From Bdellovibrionales bacterium (GTDB lineage: Bacteria; Bdellovibrionota; Bdellovibrionia; Bdellovibrionales; JAKFYE01): 64,000 nt of DNA. The notes under the pieces were generated by a model. It had not been told where the DNA came from and searched no databases. It saw only the letters and a list, made by a program, of their open reading frames with translations. Below are positions 9,118 to 18,956 of this stretch, piece by piece. The stretch covers positions 1-64,000 of the forward strand of contig JAKFYE010000013.1 in assembly GCA_021731045.1 (NCBI GenBank), in the 5' to 3' direction. The stretch's first letter is position 1. Each line of letters begins with the position of its first letter. The position numbers and the translations under genes were made by a program.

Positions 9118-11790
9118 TTATTGGGCGGAATCCCAGTTGTCGCCAATAGCAACGTTGGCTTTGAGTGGGACATTGAGAGAAACTACGTTTTCCATAATCT
9201 CTTTAACTTTAGCGGCAATGTCTTTCGCATCCAAAGCCTCAACTTCTAAAATCAGTTCGTCATGAACTTGCAATAGCATTAAACCAGGAAATGCCGCATC
9301 GACTTCGAGCATGGCTTTTTTTACAATGTCGCTGGCGGTTCCCTGCATAGGAGCATTAATGGCCGCACGTTCTCCAAATTTTCGAATATTGCCGTTGTTT
9401 GATTTTAACTCGTCTAAGTAGCGACGTCGGCCAAATATCGTTTCGACATATCCCTGCTTCTTAGCCGTTTGAATCGTATTCTCCATGTAGTCTCGAATTC
9501 CCGGAAAGCGGCTAAAATATTTTTTTATAATATCTTTGGCTTCGTCAGCCGAGATCGAAAGGTTTTCGGCTAAACCATACGAACCCATTCCATATGCGAT
9601 TCCAAAGTTGACCGCTTTTGCGATACGCCGTTGCTCACTCGTAACCGTTTGCACATCAATATCAAACACCTCCGCGGCGGTAGCCGCATGAATGTCGAGA
9701 TCGTTTTCGAACGCACGAGTTAATCCAGGGTCTTCAGTAATATGCGCAAGAATACGCAATTCAATTTGGCTATAGTCTACCGACACTAAGCTTTTGCCTT
9801 TAGGTACGATAAACGCCTCGCGTATCTGAGCCCCGCGCGGCGTACGAATCGGAATATTCTGTAAGTTCGGATTCATACTAGAAAGTCGACCCGTCGTCGT
9901 AACGTTTTGATAAAAGCGTGTGTGTAAACGTCCATCTTCAGGATTTACCAACAATGGCAGTGAATCTAAATACGTGGATTTCAGTTTCGACAACTCTCGG
10001 TACTCGATCAGCTTAAGACAAACGGGATAATCTTTTGAAAGCTTTAGCAATACATCTGAGTCTGTAGAAAAACCTGTTTTTGTCTTTCTTATGACTGGCA
10101 TTTTCAACTTATTAAATAGAACATCACCGAGTTGTTTAGGACTCGTCAGGTTAAAAGTATGCCCTGTCGTTTCAAAAATTTCTTTTTCAAGATTGCGAAG
10201 GTCAATCTCCATTTTGTGGCTTTGTTTTTTAAGTTTTTCCACATCTAAAAGAATCCCTCGCTGCTCCATTTGGTACAAAACCGTCGCGAGCGGCAAATCA
10301 AATTGTTCATAGAGTTTATCTCCGTGAACTTGCGTGAGACGTTCTTTCAGAATGGACTCAAAGTTAATTTGAGCCGCATATATCTGATTCGGAGCCGAAA
10401 GATCTGGTAAGGCCGCACCTGTAAATTTTTGGTAACATTCATTAAAACTTCCGACATCTCCCGCTCTTAAAATATAAGCTGCCAGTGAGCTATCCCAAAC
10501 ACAACGGGGTTTGGTCAGTACAAAATGATGCCAATATTCTTTAATGTCATAACCTTTCCAAAAAAGCTGGAGCTTATCAAACTGTGTACTTAGTAATTTT
10601 AAATCTCCTGTAAGCCTGTAGACGTTTTGCTCGCTACCAACAAACAGTCCGCGATCCGTCGAAAATCCCCAAACGGTCGCGCCTGGTTTTAAAATTTCAT
10701 TTATATTACCGGCATGAATTTCTTTTTCGCCGATGGCCGCCGAACTTCCGGCGAGATCAAACATCGAAATCTGACTGTTTGAAGATAACATCGGAGAAGC
10801 TTGATGCACGCGAGAATCTTCAAGAGGAGGTAACTCCTCCACCGATGAAGATATTGGCGGCGTTATCATCATCGTCGATAAAGTTTGAGGTGAGGACTCT
10901 TTCATCACCGAGTTTTCTGCCCCCGTGGGGGCAGGTTTCGCCGAGCCAAACACTCGGCGTTCAAAAGATTTGAAGTCTAACTCTTCAAGCAGATTTTTTA
11001 ATTCGACCTCTGGCAAAGGTCGCAACTTCAGATCGTCTAGGGTAATACCAAGATCAATATCCGTTTTAATCGCGACTAGTTTTTTAGATAAATAGGCATT
11101 CGCTTTGTCGCTTTCGAGCTTTGTTTTTAAGCCGACATTTTTTATTTTATCAAGGTTCGCGTAGATTCCGTCGAGCGTTTTATATTCAGCTAAAAGTTTT
11201 TGTGCGCCTTTTGGGCCAATGCCTTTAACTCCCGGAATGTTATCTGAGGAATCCCCCACCAGTGAGAGATAGTCCATAACTTGAGAGGGTTCGATCCCCC
11301 ATTTTTCGATCACACCCGCCGGGTCGTATTTTATTTCTTTCATCGTATCGTACATCGTGACAAACGGAGATACGAGTTGGGCAAAATCTTTATCTCCGCT
11401 CACGATGACAACTTCTAAATTATGTTTGCGGCCATACTCCGTCAACGTACCGATAATATCATCAGCTTCAAAACCCTGACGATCATAAGCCGGTATTCCC
11501 AATGCTTCGGTGAGCTTTCTAATGTAAGGCACTTGAGGAACCAGATCTTCAGGCATTTCGGAACGATTGGCTTTATAACCGTCAAACATCTCTTTACGAA
11601 AACTAGGCTCTTTACGGTCAAAACAAAACGCCATGTAATCGGGCGACACCTCTTTAAGAAGCTTGATTGCCATCGAAAGAAATCCGTAAAGGGCATTCGT
11701 CGGCATTCCGGCCTTATTCGTTAGAGGACGAATTGCGTAGAAGGCGCGAAAATACATAGAACTGACGTCAACGAGGTAAAGCTTTTTCAT
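9118..11790 (-). CDS. polA: DNA polymerase I
   Basis: The 890-residue protein has the N-terminal 5'-3' nuclease (1-~290, with FEADDIIGTL and VSGDKDFAQLV), a linker, a proofreading-like domain (~350-520) and the polymerase domain. Polymerase motif A is SVDYSQIELRILAH, motif B RRIAKAVNFGIAYGMG and motif C LLQVHDELILEV. In the proofreading region the metal-binding D-x-E signature expected near residue 375 reads FSTDRGLF, so 3'-5' exonuclease activity is probably lost, as in Taq polymerase. The role is Okazaki fragment processing and repair. Confidence 0.97.
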   Translation of the reverse strand: MKKLYLVDVSSMYFRAFYAIRPLTNKAGMPTNALYGFLSMAIKLLKEVSPDYMAFCFDRKEPSFRKEMFDGYKANRSEMPEDLVPQVPYIRKLTEALGIPAYDRQGFEADDIIGTLTEYGRKHNLEVVIVSGDKDFAQLVSPFVTMYDTMKEIKYDPAGVIEKWGIEPSQVMDYLSLVGDSSDNIPGVKGIGPKGAQKLLAEYKTLDGIYANLDKIKNVGLKTKLESDKANAYLSKKLVAIKTDIDLGITLDDLKLRPLPEVELKNLLEELDFKSFERRVFGSAKPAPTGAENSVMKESSPQTLSTMMITPPISSSVEELPPLEDSRVHQASPMLSSNSQISMFDLAGSSAAIGEKEIHAGNINEILKPGATVWGFSTDRGLFVGSEQNVYRLTGDLKLLSTQFDKLQLFWKGYDIKEYWHHFVLTKPRCVWDSSLAAYILRAGDVGSFNECYQKFTGAALPDLSAPNQIYAAQINFESILKERLTQVHGDKLYEQFDLPLATVLYQMEQRGILLDVEKLKKQSHKMEIDLRNLEKEIFETTGHTFNLTSPKQLGDVLFNKLKMPVIRKTKTGFSTDSDVLLKLSKDYPVCLKLIEYRELSKLKSTYLDSLPLLVNPEDGRLHTRFYQNVTTTGRLSSMNPNLQNIPIRTPRGAQIREAFIVPKGKSLVSVDYSQIELRILAHITEDPGLTRAFENDLDIHAATAAEVFDIDVQTVTSEQRRIAKAVNFGIAYGMGSYGLAENLSISADEAKDIIKKYFSRFPGIRDYMENTIQTAKKQGYVETIFGRRRYLDELKSNNGNIRKFGERAAINAPMQGTASDIVKKAMLEVDAAFPGLMLLQVHDELILEVEALDAKDIAAKVKEIMENVVSLNVPLKANVAIGDNWDSAQ

Positions 11791-11877
11791 TTGCGCCTGA
11801 GCCTACTTGAAGATGCTGGAGGTGTCAGGCAAATCGACTTTTATTCAATAAAATTGATGCGGGCGACTCTGAATGGA

Positions 11878-12222
11878 TTAATCGATAAAAGAATCAAAAA
11901 TCGAATCATTTTTCTCTTCGATAATCTCTGACGTAACTTGAGAAACTTTAAGATCTTTCATGATCGCTTCGGCACGAGGGGCCTTGCTGACTTGAATATT
12001 AAAATTTTGTGCGTTCTCAAAAATTCGATCTAATAGTTGGGAGTAGGCATTTTGCGGTTGGTATATATTGGTTTCCCACTCGCTGACTGTCTGTTGACGA
12101 CACCTTAAGCGTCGGGCCAATTCGGCTTGGTTCCAGCCAAGTCGATGGCGAAGATCTTTAATTTTCTCTCCAGTCCAACTTAAATCGGACTGTGAGTCTG
12201 ATGACAACTGAGGCAAATCCAT
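11878..12222 (-). CDS. XRE-family helix-turn-helix protein
   Basis: A Cro/CI-type helix-turn-helix spans about residues 18-70, with LGWNQAELARRLRCRQQTVSEWE as the recognition unit. The C-terminal half is acidic and without known domains. The start is uncertain: an ATG (12222) is only two bases behind GGGGG, and a TTG lies nine bases earlier. The gene begins directly after the U-tract of the cold-shock gene's terminator, leaving no room for an ordinary promoter. It may be a DNA-binding repressor; targets are unknown. Confidence 0.8.
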   Translation of the reverse strand: MDLPQLSSDSQSDLSWTGEKIKDLRHRLGWNQAELARRLRCRQQTVSEWETNIYQPQNAYSQLLDRIFENAQNFNIQVSKAPRAEAIMKDLKVSQVTSEIIEEKNDSIFDSFID

Positions 12223-12236
12223 ATCCCCCAAAAAAT

Positions 12237-12263
12237 AAAGGTTATCCGCAATAGATAACCTTT
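12237..12263 (-). terminator. Intrinsic terminator of the cold-shock gene
   Basis: On the minus strand, AAAGGTTATC and GATAACCTTT form a 10-bp stem around a seven-base loop, followed by ATTTTTT. The T-tract runs into the ribosome site of the downstream XRE gene. Confidence 0.85.
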
Positions 12264-12280
12264 TTCACTTTTCAAAAAAA

Positions 12281-12523
12281 TTACGTTTGTGTTGGAGTGC
12301 TGGCAACAGCTTCTGGTGCGGTCTGTTTTACCGAAACATTTGCGGCTTGCGGGCCACGATCTGTTTCTAAAAGATCAAACTCAACGATAGAACCTTCTAT
12401 TAAAGTTTTAAATCCTTCACCTTGAATAGCTGTGTAATGCACGAAAACGTCTTTGCCGTCTTCTTGCTCGATGAATCCAAACCCTTTGCCATCGTTAAAC
12501 CACTTAACTCGACCATTTGCCAT
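12281..12523 (-). CDS. CspA-family cold-shock protein
   Basis: The 80-residue protein is a single cold-shock OB-fold with the two RNA-binding motifs KGFGFIE (RNP1) and VFVHYTAI (RNP2), plus a short Ala/Thr-rich tail. Such proteins bind single-stranded nucleic acid and melt RNA structure. The ribosome site GGAGG stands ten bases upstream of ATG. A promoter with a good -35 box lies 40-70 bases upstream, and a strong terminator follows, so it is a monocistronic gene apart from read-through into the XRE gene. Confidence 0.96.
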   Translation of the reverse strand: MANGRVKWFNDGKGFGFIEQEDGKDVFVHYTAIQGEGFKTLIEGSIVEFDLLETDRGPQAANVSVKQTAPEAVASTPTQT

Positions 12524-12561
12524 ATCTGTACTCCTCCGTACTACTCTGTCATGTCACTCAA

Positions 12562-12590
12562 ACGTAACCCTTTGAAAAAATTAAGGTCAA
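12562..12590 (-). promoter_or_regulatory. Candidate sigma-70 promoter of the cold-shock gene
   Basis: On the minus strand TTGACC (12590-12585) is followed after 17 bases by TTACGT (12567-12562). The -35 box is near consensus and the -10 box is weak. The start codon is about 40 bases further down. Confidence 0.45.
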
Positions 12591-12633
12591 GAAAAACTAG
12601 ACGGGTTGCGACATTGTGCGCAAATCAGAGGCG

Positions 12634-12936
12634 CTATTGATCATCAGAAAATACAAAAACAATTTCATCTTGGCCGACGAGATCTAACCGGTCACGCGCT
12701 TGGCGCTCTAAGAAACCTAAGTTTTTGGTTTCTTCAATTTGGGATTTTATAGAATTCGAAGCTATAGTGATGCGACCAATACGCTTGTCTAACTCTGTTT
12801 CTGAGTTAGTTAAAGACCAATACTTATAAAGGCTACCATCAAGCGTGATCGCCATTGTGCCCAAAACTAAACACAGAATGAAAACCCGAATAGGATTTAA
12901 AAGTAAGCGATTAATCAATTCGATCAAAACCGACAT
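12634..12936 (-). CDS. FtsB/DivIC-like septum protein
   Basis: The 100-residue protein has a short cytoplasmic N-terminus, one membrane helix (about 17-34), a coiled-coil-like stretch (about 42-72) and a C-terminal segment with FLERQARDRLDLV. This is the layout of FtsB/DivIC septum formation initiators, which bridge early and late divisome proteins. It lies between the csp gene and an outer-membrane protein gene; no other division gene is adjacent. The family assignment rests on topology and the short motif. Confidence 0.72.
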   Translation of the reverse strand: MSVLIELINRLLLNPIRVFILCLVLGTMAITLDGSLYKYWSLTNSETELDKRIGRITIASNSIKSQIEETKNLGFLERQARDRLDLVGQDEIVFVFSDDQ

Positions 12937-12980
12937 GGTTCTATACTATCAGTTCTCTTAAGATTTTGTGAAGAGAGCAA

Positions 12981-13005
12981 AAAAAAACGAGGCCGAAGCC
13001 TCGTT
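12981..13005 (-). terminator. UUCG-capped terminator of the outer-membrane protein gene
   Basis: On the minus strand AACGAGGC and GCCTCGTT form an eight-base stem around the stable tetraloop TTCG, followed by a run of T. It lies about 25 bases past the stop of the 13032-14126 gene. Confidence 0.9.
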
Positions 13006-13031
13006 CTTTAAATACAGTTTTATATAAAAAC

Positions 13032-14126
13032 TTAGAAAGTGATATCAGCCTCTAAGAAGTAGTTTGTGAAGTCTTCACCGTAAATAACGCTGGCTTCGTT
13101 GTTCTGAGCCTGATTGCGAAGATCTGGACCATCTTGCTCAACGCCCGCGATCAAAGTGACGTTATTAGTGAACGAGTACGCAACTCCAGTTTCAGCATAA
13201 ATATTGTCTCTTTGTGAAGATCTCAAACCGTAGTTTGAATCGCCATTGTACCATTTGTGGTCAAATCCAAGATCTGAATAGAAACCGAGTTTTTCAGTGG
13301 CATTGAATTCAACTTCAACAAAGTGGTTCAAACGGTAAGTGTTTGTTCCAACTTGAACAGCTTCACCTTTAGCATTACGTTGAATAGTTCCAGTTTCATC
13401 TTTTCTATCGTACGTTTTGTACTGCTCAAGATAAAGACGTGGTTCTGCAATGTACTTCACGGCTAATTTGTTACCGATTGGTTTTGCAAGTGTGATGTTA
13501 CCGCGAACAACACCGATTTGTCCCATAAACTGAGAGGCTTCAGACGTTGGAAGATAGTAACGTAAGTAACCTTTAGTTTTAAGATTGCCTGGTAGAGTTC
13601 CAAGGTTGCTATGAGCAGCCATCAAGTAAACGTCTGCTGGAGTCCATTTAGGTCGGCTCACTTGACTATCAGTTGCCGCAGTTTCAGCAGCACCGAAAGT
13701 GTGTGTAATGTCGATACCTGCAGCCAAGCTCACATCGTCAGAAAGTTTGTAACCAGGGCGAACAGTTAAAACACCGCTTGGCTCTGATGTTTCAGAACGG
13801 TTTGAAGTCGCAGTTGCGAAGCTTCCACGATCTGCGATTAAAATATTGAATTTGCTTTTCTTTACTTCTTGAGTGGCTTTTGCAACTTGAGTTACAGATT
13901 CCGCGCTAGAAGCAGGCGAACCAGCTGTTGGCTCGGCTACAGTTTGCGTAGGTTCAGCAACAGCAGCTTTAGCTTGAGTCGCAGTGGCTGATTGAGCTGG
14001 TTTAACGGCTTTTACTACGGCCGCTTTTTTTGCAGTTCGTGCTGCGGCTTTTTTTGCCGGAGCTGCGTACACCGCACTCGATACGATCATGCTAACAGCA
14101 AGACCGAAAATAACTGGATTCTTCAT
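13032..14126 (-). CDS. Outer-membrane beta-barrel protein
   Basis: The 364-residue precursor has a signal peptide (cleavage near AVYAAP, residue 21), an Ala/Lys/Pro-rich linker (about 22-90) and a region of alternating strands ending in a terminal phenylalanine (LEADITF), the usual BAM signal. It is probably a porin-like barrel with a periplasmic linker. It has a very strong ribosome site (AAGGAGG) and its own UUCG terminator, so it is likely well expressed. No family was recognised. Confidence 0.75.
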   Translation of the reverse strand: MKNPVIFGLAVSMIVSSAVYAAPAKKAAARTAKKAAVVKAVKPAQSATATQAKAAVAEPTQTVAEPTAGSPASSAESVTQVAKATQEVKKSKFNILIADRGSFATATSNRSETSEPSGVLTVRPGYKLSDDVSLAAGIDITHTFGAAETAATDSQVSRPKWTPADVYLMAAHSNLGTLPGNLKTKGYLRYYLPTSEASQFMGQIGVVRGNITLAKPIGNKLAVKYIAEPRLYLEQYKTYDRKDETGTIQRNAKGEAVQVGTNTYRLNHFVEVEFNATEKLGFYSDLGFDHKWYNGDSNYGLRSSQRDNIYAETGVAYSFTNNVTLIAGVEQDGPDLRNQAQNNEASVIYGEDFTNYFLEADITF

Positions 14127-14595
14127 ATACGTTCCTCCTTAAAGGATTTTTTAATTTAACGTTTCAGGAGTGTCTGTACCGTGACTCAGCTAAAACGTCC
14201 AATTTTATTTACTAGTTACATAGGTAATACATGGCACTATTGAGCAAGGCCTATGCCACTTTAAGTTGCGCGAGAGTCCGTGCGGTGATGTGTTCTATTA
14301 TTTGATATCACTCGGTTTTTTTGACTTCTTAAACCCTCTTAAATTGAGGATGTGAATCTCTATAGCGCGAACAAAGCATCGAATTGTCCCCAGCCATGTG
14401 TCGATGTGTCTCAAATGCACCTTTATTTAGAGCCAAAAAGCTCCCACATTCGAGACAAAAAAAGTCGCTTGCGTCTTAAATTGTCATATTCTTACATAGG
14501 TTTTACACAGGTTATTCAAAAACAGATTCGACAAAAATCTCTCGAGTGACTAATTTTTAGACAAAAAAACTCGTCAAATTCTTTAGTGGCTATGC
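14127..14595. other. 470-base intergenic region
   Basis: The left part is the leader and promoter region of the outer-membrane protein gene: on the minus strand TTGGAC, 18 bases, then TACAGA is one possible promoter. The right part follows the thioesterase gene. A 65-codon frame on the plus strand (14352-14549) has no ribosome site and no domain. No RNA gene was recognised. Confidence 0.5.
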
Positions 14596-15006
14596 CTAAG
14601 TTTTAATTCCGACCGCCGTCAACCATTCCGGAGTGGCAGCGATGAGTCGGCGTTTATTCATATCAAAAAGACCAATTTTAAAAGTCGCGAGACAACGAAT
14701 ATCACCTTCTGCGCCTTTGACTTCATGCTGAATCGTGCCCACAACTTTGGAATATTCCGTTACGTGCGTTTCAATCGTAATGAACTCGCGCAATCGAATT
14801 TCTTTTTTAAATTGTAAGTGAATATCTAAAATAGTAGGACCAATTTTAGTCTCATGGATTTTTTCGTAACCATAACCGCGACTCGAAATTAAATCCCAAC
14901 GCGCTTCTTCTAAGATTTGTAAATACGTTGCATTGTTCACGTGACCAAAAGAATCGAGATGCGCCTCGAGCACTTGCATTTTATAAATATGCAATTCGCC
15001 GATCAT
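14596..15006 (-). CDS. YbgC-type acyl-CoA thioesterase
   Basis: The 136-residue protein is a single hot-dog domain. The active-site region [19 protein letters not shown] (about 17-35) has the conserved aspartate and the HVNN sequence of the 4-hydroxybenzoyl-CoA thioesterase/YbgC group. Such enzymes hydrolyse acyl-CoA thioesters; the natural substrate is not predictable. Its ATG overlaps the enolase stop codon by four bases, so the two are translationally coupled. Confidence 0.85.
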   Translation of the reverse strand: MIGELHIYKMQVLEAHLDSFGHVNNATYLQILEEARWDLISSRGYGYEKIHETKIGPTILDIHLQFKKEIRLREFITIETHVTEYSKVVGTIQHEVKGAEGDIRCLATFKIGLFDMNKRRLIAATPEWLTAVGIKT

Positions 15007-16274
15007 CTCTTAAACGCTGATGCGCCCCAAAACTCGGCCGTCGTACCTAACTGTTCTTCAATGCGTAAGAGTTGGTTGTATTTTGCGGTTCGCTCACCTC
15101 GACATAGGCTTCCTGTTTTGATTTGTTGGCAACCCATGCCCACAGCTAAATCAGAAATCGTGGAGTCTTCGGTCTCACCACTTCTATGGGACATGATCGT
15201 CGCCATACTATGGCGTTGAGCTTTTGTGACCGCATTCCATGTTTCGGTCAACGACCCAATTTGATTTACTTTTACTAACAGCGCATTGGCGGCGCCTTTT
15301 TGTATTCCCATTTCGATGCGTGTCGGATTTGTAACAAATAAATCGTCACCCACAATTTGAAGTTTTTTGCCGTGATCCCCGGTAAAACTCACCCAAGAAT
15401 CCCAATCGTCTTCTGAAAAGCCGTCTTCGATACTGATCAGCGGAAAGTTCTTCATCCAATCGGCGTACACAGCTTGTAATTCTGCAGACGAAATTTTTTT
15501 ACCATCCCATTTGTATTTTCCGTCTCCATACATTTCGGTCGCGGCAACGTCGAGTGCGAGCAAAATGTCGGTTCCCATTTTGTAACCGCTTTTTTCTATG
15601 GCTAAAGCAATTAGTTCAAGGGCTTCGCGATTTGATTTTAGTGCAGGCGCAAAACCGCCTTCATCTCCGACGCCGGTGGAAAGGCCTTTATCGCCTAAAA
15701 CTTTTTTAAGAGTGTGAAAAACTTCGCTCCCTGCGCGGAGAGCTTCTTTAAAACTGCCGCCACAAACGGGTACAATCATAAATTCTTGAACATCCAAACC
15801 ATTATTGGCGTGTGCGCCGCCATTGAGAATATTCATCAAAGGTACGGGAAGTTTGTGGGCATTTGTACCGCCGATATATTGAAACAACGGAATTCCAACT
15901 TCGAGAGCGGCGGCTTTTGCACAGGCGAGCGACGCACCCAAAATTGCGTTGGCTCCCAGCTTAGATTTATTTTCGGTGCCGTCGAGTTCCAAAAGGGTTT
16001 TGTCGATCATCGTTTGATGACTGACGTCTAAGCCGAGAATTTCTTCGGCAATGACGCTATTCACGTGCGCGACTGCTTTTTGAACGCCTTTGCCCCCATA
16101 GCGAGATTTATCGCCATCACGAAGCTCATTGGCTTCATGCGCGCCTGTCGAAGCGCCCGAAGGAACCGCGGCTCGTCCCATTACACCTGCCGCCGTGATC
16201 ACATCAACTTCAACGGTAGGATTGCCTCGGCTATCCAAAATTTCGCGCGCTTTTATTGATACGATCTCCGACAT
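15003..16274 (-). CDS. eno: Enolase
   Basis: The 423-residue enzyme converts 2-phosphoglycerate to phosphoenolpyruvate. Visible marks are the N-terminal [17 protein letters not shown], the acid/base loop [10 protein letters not shown], the metal-ligand segments ISIEDGF and VGDDLFVTN, and the C-terminal [12 protein letters not shown]. The ribosome site AAGGAG stands upstream of ATG. It follows a histidine kinase gene by only 13 bases and overlaps a thioesterase gene, an uncommon setting for a glycolytic gene. Confidence 0.98.
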   Translation of the reverse strand: MSEIVSIKAREILDSRGNPTVEVDVITAAGVMGRAAVPSGASTGAHEANELRDGDKSRYGGKGVQKAVAHVNSVIAEEILGLDVSHQTMIDKTLLELDGTENKSKLGANAILGASLACAKAAALEVGIPLFQYIGGTNAHKLPVPLMNILNGGAHANNGLDVQEFMIVPVCGGSFKEALRAGSEVFHTLKKVLGDKGLSTGVGDEGGFAPALKSNREALELIALAIEKSGYKMGTDILLALDVAATEMYGDGKYKWDGKKISSAELQAVYADWMKNFPLISIEDGFSEDDWDSWVSFTGDHGKKLQIVGDDLFVTNPTRIEMGIQKGAANALLVKVNQIGSLTETWNAVTKAQRHSMATIMSHRSGETEDSTISDLAVGMGCQQIKTGSLCRGERTAKYNQLLRIEEQLGTTAEFWGASAFKR

Positions 16275-16287
16275 TTTTAAATTCTCC

Positions 16288-17763
16288 TTAGGGGTTCAGT
16301 GGTAAATCAATTGTGAATTTAGAGCCTTTGCCTTTTTCACTTTTTACGTCGATATGACCATCATGCATTTCTACAATCGAATGGACAATACTTAACCCTA
16401 GGCCCGTACCGCGACCCGGCTGCTTCGTAGTAAAATAAGGCGTGAAGATATGACTCAAAGTTTCGGGGTCCATACCTGTGCCGTCGTCTTCAATTTCGAT
16501 CGAAGCGAGTTCGCCCTTAATGTAGGTCGAAACTTTAACGGTGCCGCTCTCGCCCACCGCTTGGGCCGCATTGTTGAGCAAATTCACCAATGCTTGTTCG
16601 ATTCGTCCCGGAATAACCGTGACGGTTCTTTCGAGCTTTAAATTCTTTTTAATTGATGCGTGTGTGGGTAGGTTCGCGTTGACCATTTTAATCGCGTTCT
16701 CGGCGATTTGATTGAGATCCGATTGTACTTTTTCAGAAGCTTGCGCAAATTTTGGTCCGGCTAGATACGAAAGATCTTTTACGATGTCGCGCACACGTTG
16801 AAGCCCGTCACTAGCTTCGCGTACGACCGAAGGGTATTCGTTCGTAATAAACTCCCAATCCATGCGTCTCATGGCCTCACGTACTTGAGGTGTCATGCGA
16901 TCTTGACCCACAAGAATTGTGATGAGTTGTTGCCCACGTGCCAAATAATCATTGAGGCGCAGAAGATTACTCATCACGTATGCTAAAGGATTATTTACTT
17001 CGTGAGCGAGACCTGCGGCAATTTCAGATAGATTTGAGAGTTTCTCATTTTGTACCGTGTATTTAAACTTCGAACGTAACTCTTTTTGCGCGAGATTTAA
17101 TTCGTTGTTCTTTTCAACAAGCTCACGGTTTTTTTCTTCTAAATCTTTTTGAGACGTCTCAAGCGACTGAACTAAGGATTGCAAAAACTGTGGATTGATT
17201 TGCTGACCACCACCGTCCTCGCCAAAAAGGTTAGGTTGATTTTCGGCAAATCTAAGTTCGACAATTTTGTCATCCCATTTTCCGTTGGCTGCGGGTCGTC
17301 CCATGTAGGCAGGTAAAGATTCTAAGGCCGCTAATAAATATGCGGCACATAAGGGGTATTCGTTGCGAGAAAACGGAGCTTCAAACGAAATCGAATCTTG
17401 ATCGCTTTTGGCATTTCGAATCTGGGCGTTGCGAACTATTGGCGCCGGAGAAATAAAGTACGATAAAATACGATCGGGCTGCATAAACAAATCCTGTGGA
17501 CTCGACATCATCCGCAAAACGCCGTCAAGCACACCCCAAGCACGAAGGTCCGGACTTGCTAAGCCCACAGTTTCGATCACGTCGCCATAGTGTTTTGAAA
17601 ATTGATAGAGAAAGCTTTCCATACGGCCGGCATCTAACCAGCTAGACGGATTGCGCAGAAACTCTTCTGGCACATCGATCAAAGAGTCGAGCGGCTCTTC
17701 GTTTAGCTGATTACGATCAATGAACGTAAAAAATGAGTTTGAAATTTTGCTACTGAAAAGCAT
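16288..17763 (-). CDS. Soluble sensor histidine kinase
   Basis: The C-terminal half is a complete kinase core: H-box [15 protein letters not shown]-box [17 protein letters not shown]1 IEDDGTGM and G2 [21 protein letters not shown] coiled coil of about 45 residues precedes it. The N-terminal ~200 residues have no membrane helix and no domain I recognise, and are presumably the sensor. The start may be ATG 17763 or a TTG at 17790. No response regulator is adjacent. It sits between a Tad ATPase and enolase in a tight gene string. Confidence 0.9.
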   Translation of the reverse strand: MLFSSKISNSFFTFIDRNQLNEEPLDSLIDVPEEFLRNPSSWLDAGRMESFLYQFSKHYGDVIETVGLASPDLRAWGVLDGVLRMMSSPQDLFMQPDRILSYFISPAPIVRNAQIRNAKSDQDSISFEAPFSRNEYPLCAAYLLAALESLPAYMGRPAANGKWDDKIVELRFAENQPNLFGEDGGGQQINPQFLQSLVQSLETSQKDLEEKNRELVEKNNELNLAQKELRSKFKYTVQNEKLSNLSEIAAGLAHEVNNPLAYVMSNLLRLNDYLARGQQLITILVGQDRMTPQVREAMRRMDWEFITNEYPSVVREASDGLQRVRDIVKDLSYLAGPKFAQASEKVQSDLNQIAENAIKMVNANLPTHASIKKNLKLERTVTVIPGRIEQALVNLLNNAAQAVGESGTVKVSTYIKGELASIEIEDDGTGMDPETLSHIFTPYFTTKQPGRGTGLGLSIVHSIVEMHDGHIDVKSEKGKGSKFTIDLPLNP

Positions 17764-17826
17764 CAAAAAGTTGTGCCCAATTTTTGGCAAAGATTCAAGA
17801 CTGGAGCCGTGGGTTACGAGAAATAC

Positions 17827-18954
17827 TCAGGATGCCTTTTGGAACTTCGATCGAGAAAAGGGGATTTTATTGGATTCAATCTCTTCAATGAAGGACGGAA
17901 TTTCGCCTGTTGGCTTTAATTCGCCGTGAAGAACACCGTCAGGACCGCGCATGAGATTACCCAGATCGAAAATAGGCGCGATATTATACGTCCCGTCTTT
18001 GTTAAGTCCGCGAACTTCCGAGATTGTCTTAATGCGTCGCGAGCCATCGGAGAATCTAGAAATTTGTACGATCATATCGATCGCGGAACCGATTTGGTAT
18101 TGTATCGCTTTTAAAGAAATTTGAGAATCGCCGCCCATCGCCAAGCCCTCAAGACGCACAACAGCATCATCCGGTGAGTTGGCATGAATAGTTCCTAGGC
18201 ACCCTTTGTGACCAGTATTCATCGCGTTGATAAGCTCAAGAGCTTCTGAACTTCGCACTTCGCCTACAATAATTCTGTCGGGGCGCAAGCGAAGCGAACT
18301 TTTGAGAAGATCACGAATCGTGATCTCGCCCTTGCCTTGCGCATCCGCCATTTTGGTTTCAAAAAATACGACGTGTTCGTAGTCGACCGTTAACTCGCTC
18401 GCATCTTCGATCACGATCACGCGCTGACCTGCCGGAATACGATTGCACAAAACACTCAACAAAGTGGTTTTACCAGAACCTGTTCCGCCGCTGACGAGAA
18501 TGTTTTTGCCGAGATACATGCAGAGATCTAAAAATCGGGCACCATCTTCGGTGATAGCGCCAATTTTGACGTAATCTTTAAATGTCATTTTTACTTTTGA
18601 AAATTTGCGTATCGCAATGGTCGTTCCGTTGCGAGCGCACGGCGGGAGCACAACGTGTATACGTGAACCATCAGGTAAACGGGCATCGAGTGTTGGATTT
18701 TCTTCGGTAAGTCGACGTTGCACTCTCTGTGCGATGCTGTTTGCCGCTGCGATCAAGGCATCTTCGTCTTCAAACTGAGCATCAGTTTTATAGAGTTTGC
18801 CCGCACGTTCGATAAAAATTTCTTTGGGCCCGTTAATCATGATCTCAGTAACTGTAGGGTCATTCAGCAAATCGACGATCGGCGCGAGAAAATTGGCAAT
18901 TGCGGCTTCAAAAACTCCGCCATCTTGATCTTCTGAATTTCTCTCGCGGGCCAT
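17827..18954 (-). CDS. CpaF/TadA-type secretion ATPase
   Basis: The 375-residue protein belongs to the type II/IV secretion ATPases of the CpaF branch. It has the N-terminal LLNDPTVTEIMINGP segment, Walker A SGGTGSGKTTLL, the Asp box IVIEDASELT, Walker B RPDRIIVGEVRSSEAL and the His box CLGTIHANSPDDAVVRLE. CpaF drives Tad/Flp pilus assembly at the inner membrane. No other Tad gene lies in the window, so it may be an orphan motor. It starts two bases after the cupredoxin-like gene. Confidence 0.9.
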   Translation of the reverse strand: MARERNSEDQDGGVFEAAIANFLAPIVDLLNDPTVTEIMINGPKEIFIERAGKLYKTDAQFEDEDALIAAANSIAQRVQRRLTEENPTLDARLPDGSRIHVVLPPCARNGTTIAIRKFSKVKMTFKDYVKIGAITEDGARFLDLCMYLGKNILVSGGTGSGKTTLLSVLCNRIPAGQRVIVIEDASELTVDYEHVVFFETKMADAQGKGEITIRDLLKSSLRLRPDRIIVGEVRSSEALELINAMNTGHKGCLGTIHANSPDDAVVRLEGLAMGGDSQISLKAIQYQIGSAIDMIVQISRFSDGSRRIKTISEVRGLNKDGTYNIAPIFDLGNLMRGPDGVLHGELKPTGEIPSFIEEIESNKIPFSRSKFQKAS

Positions 18955-18956
18955 AA

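Noticed and set aside
11281-11300. tRNA T-arm-like sequence GGTTCGATCCCCC
   Set aside because: It lies inside polA coding sequence and no acceptor stem or anticodon arm surrounds it.
14232-14245. Possible sigma-54 promoter TGGCAC...GC
   Set aside because: The GG-to-GC spacing is one base short of the required ten-base interval.
14352-14549. 65-codon frame on the plus strand in the 470-base gap
   Set aside because: No ribosome site and no recognisable domain.
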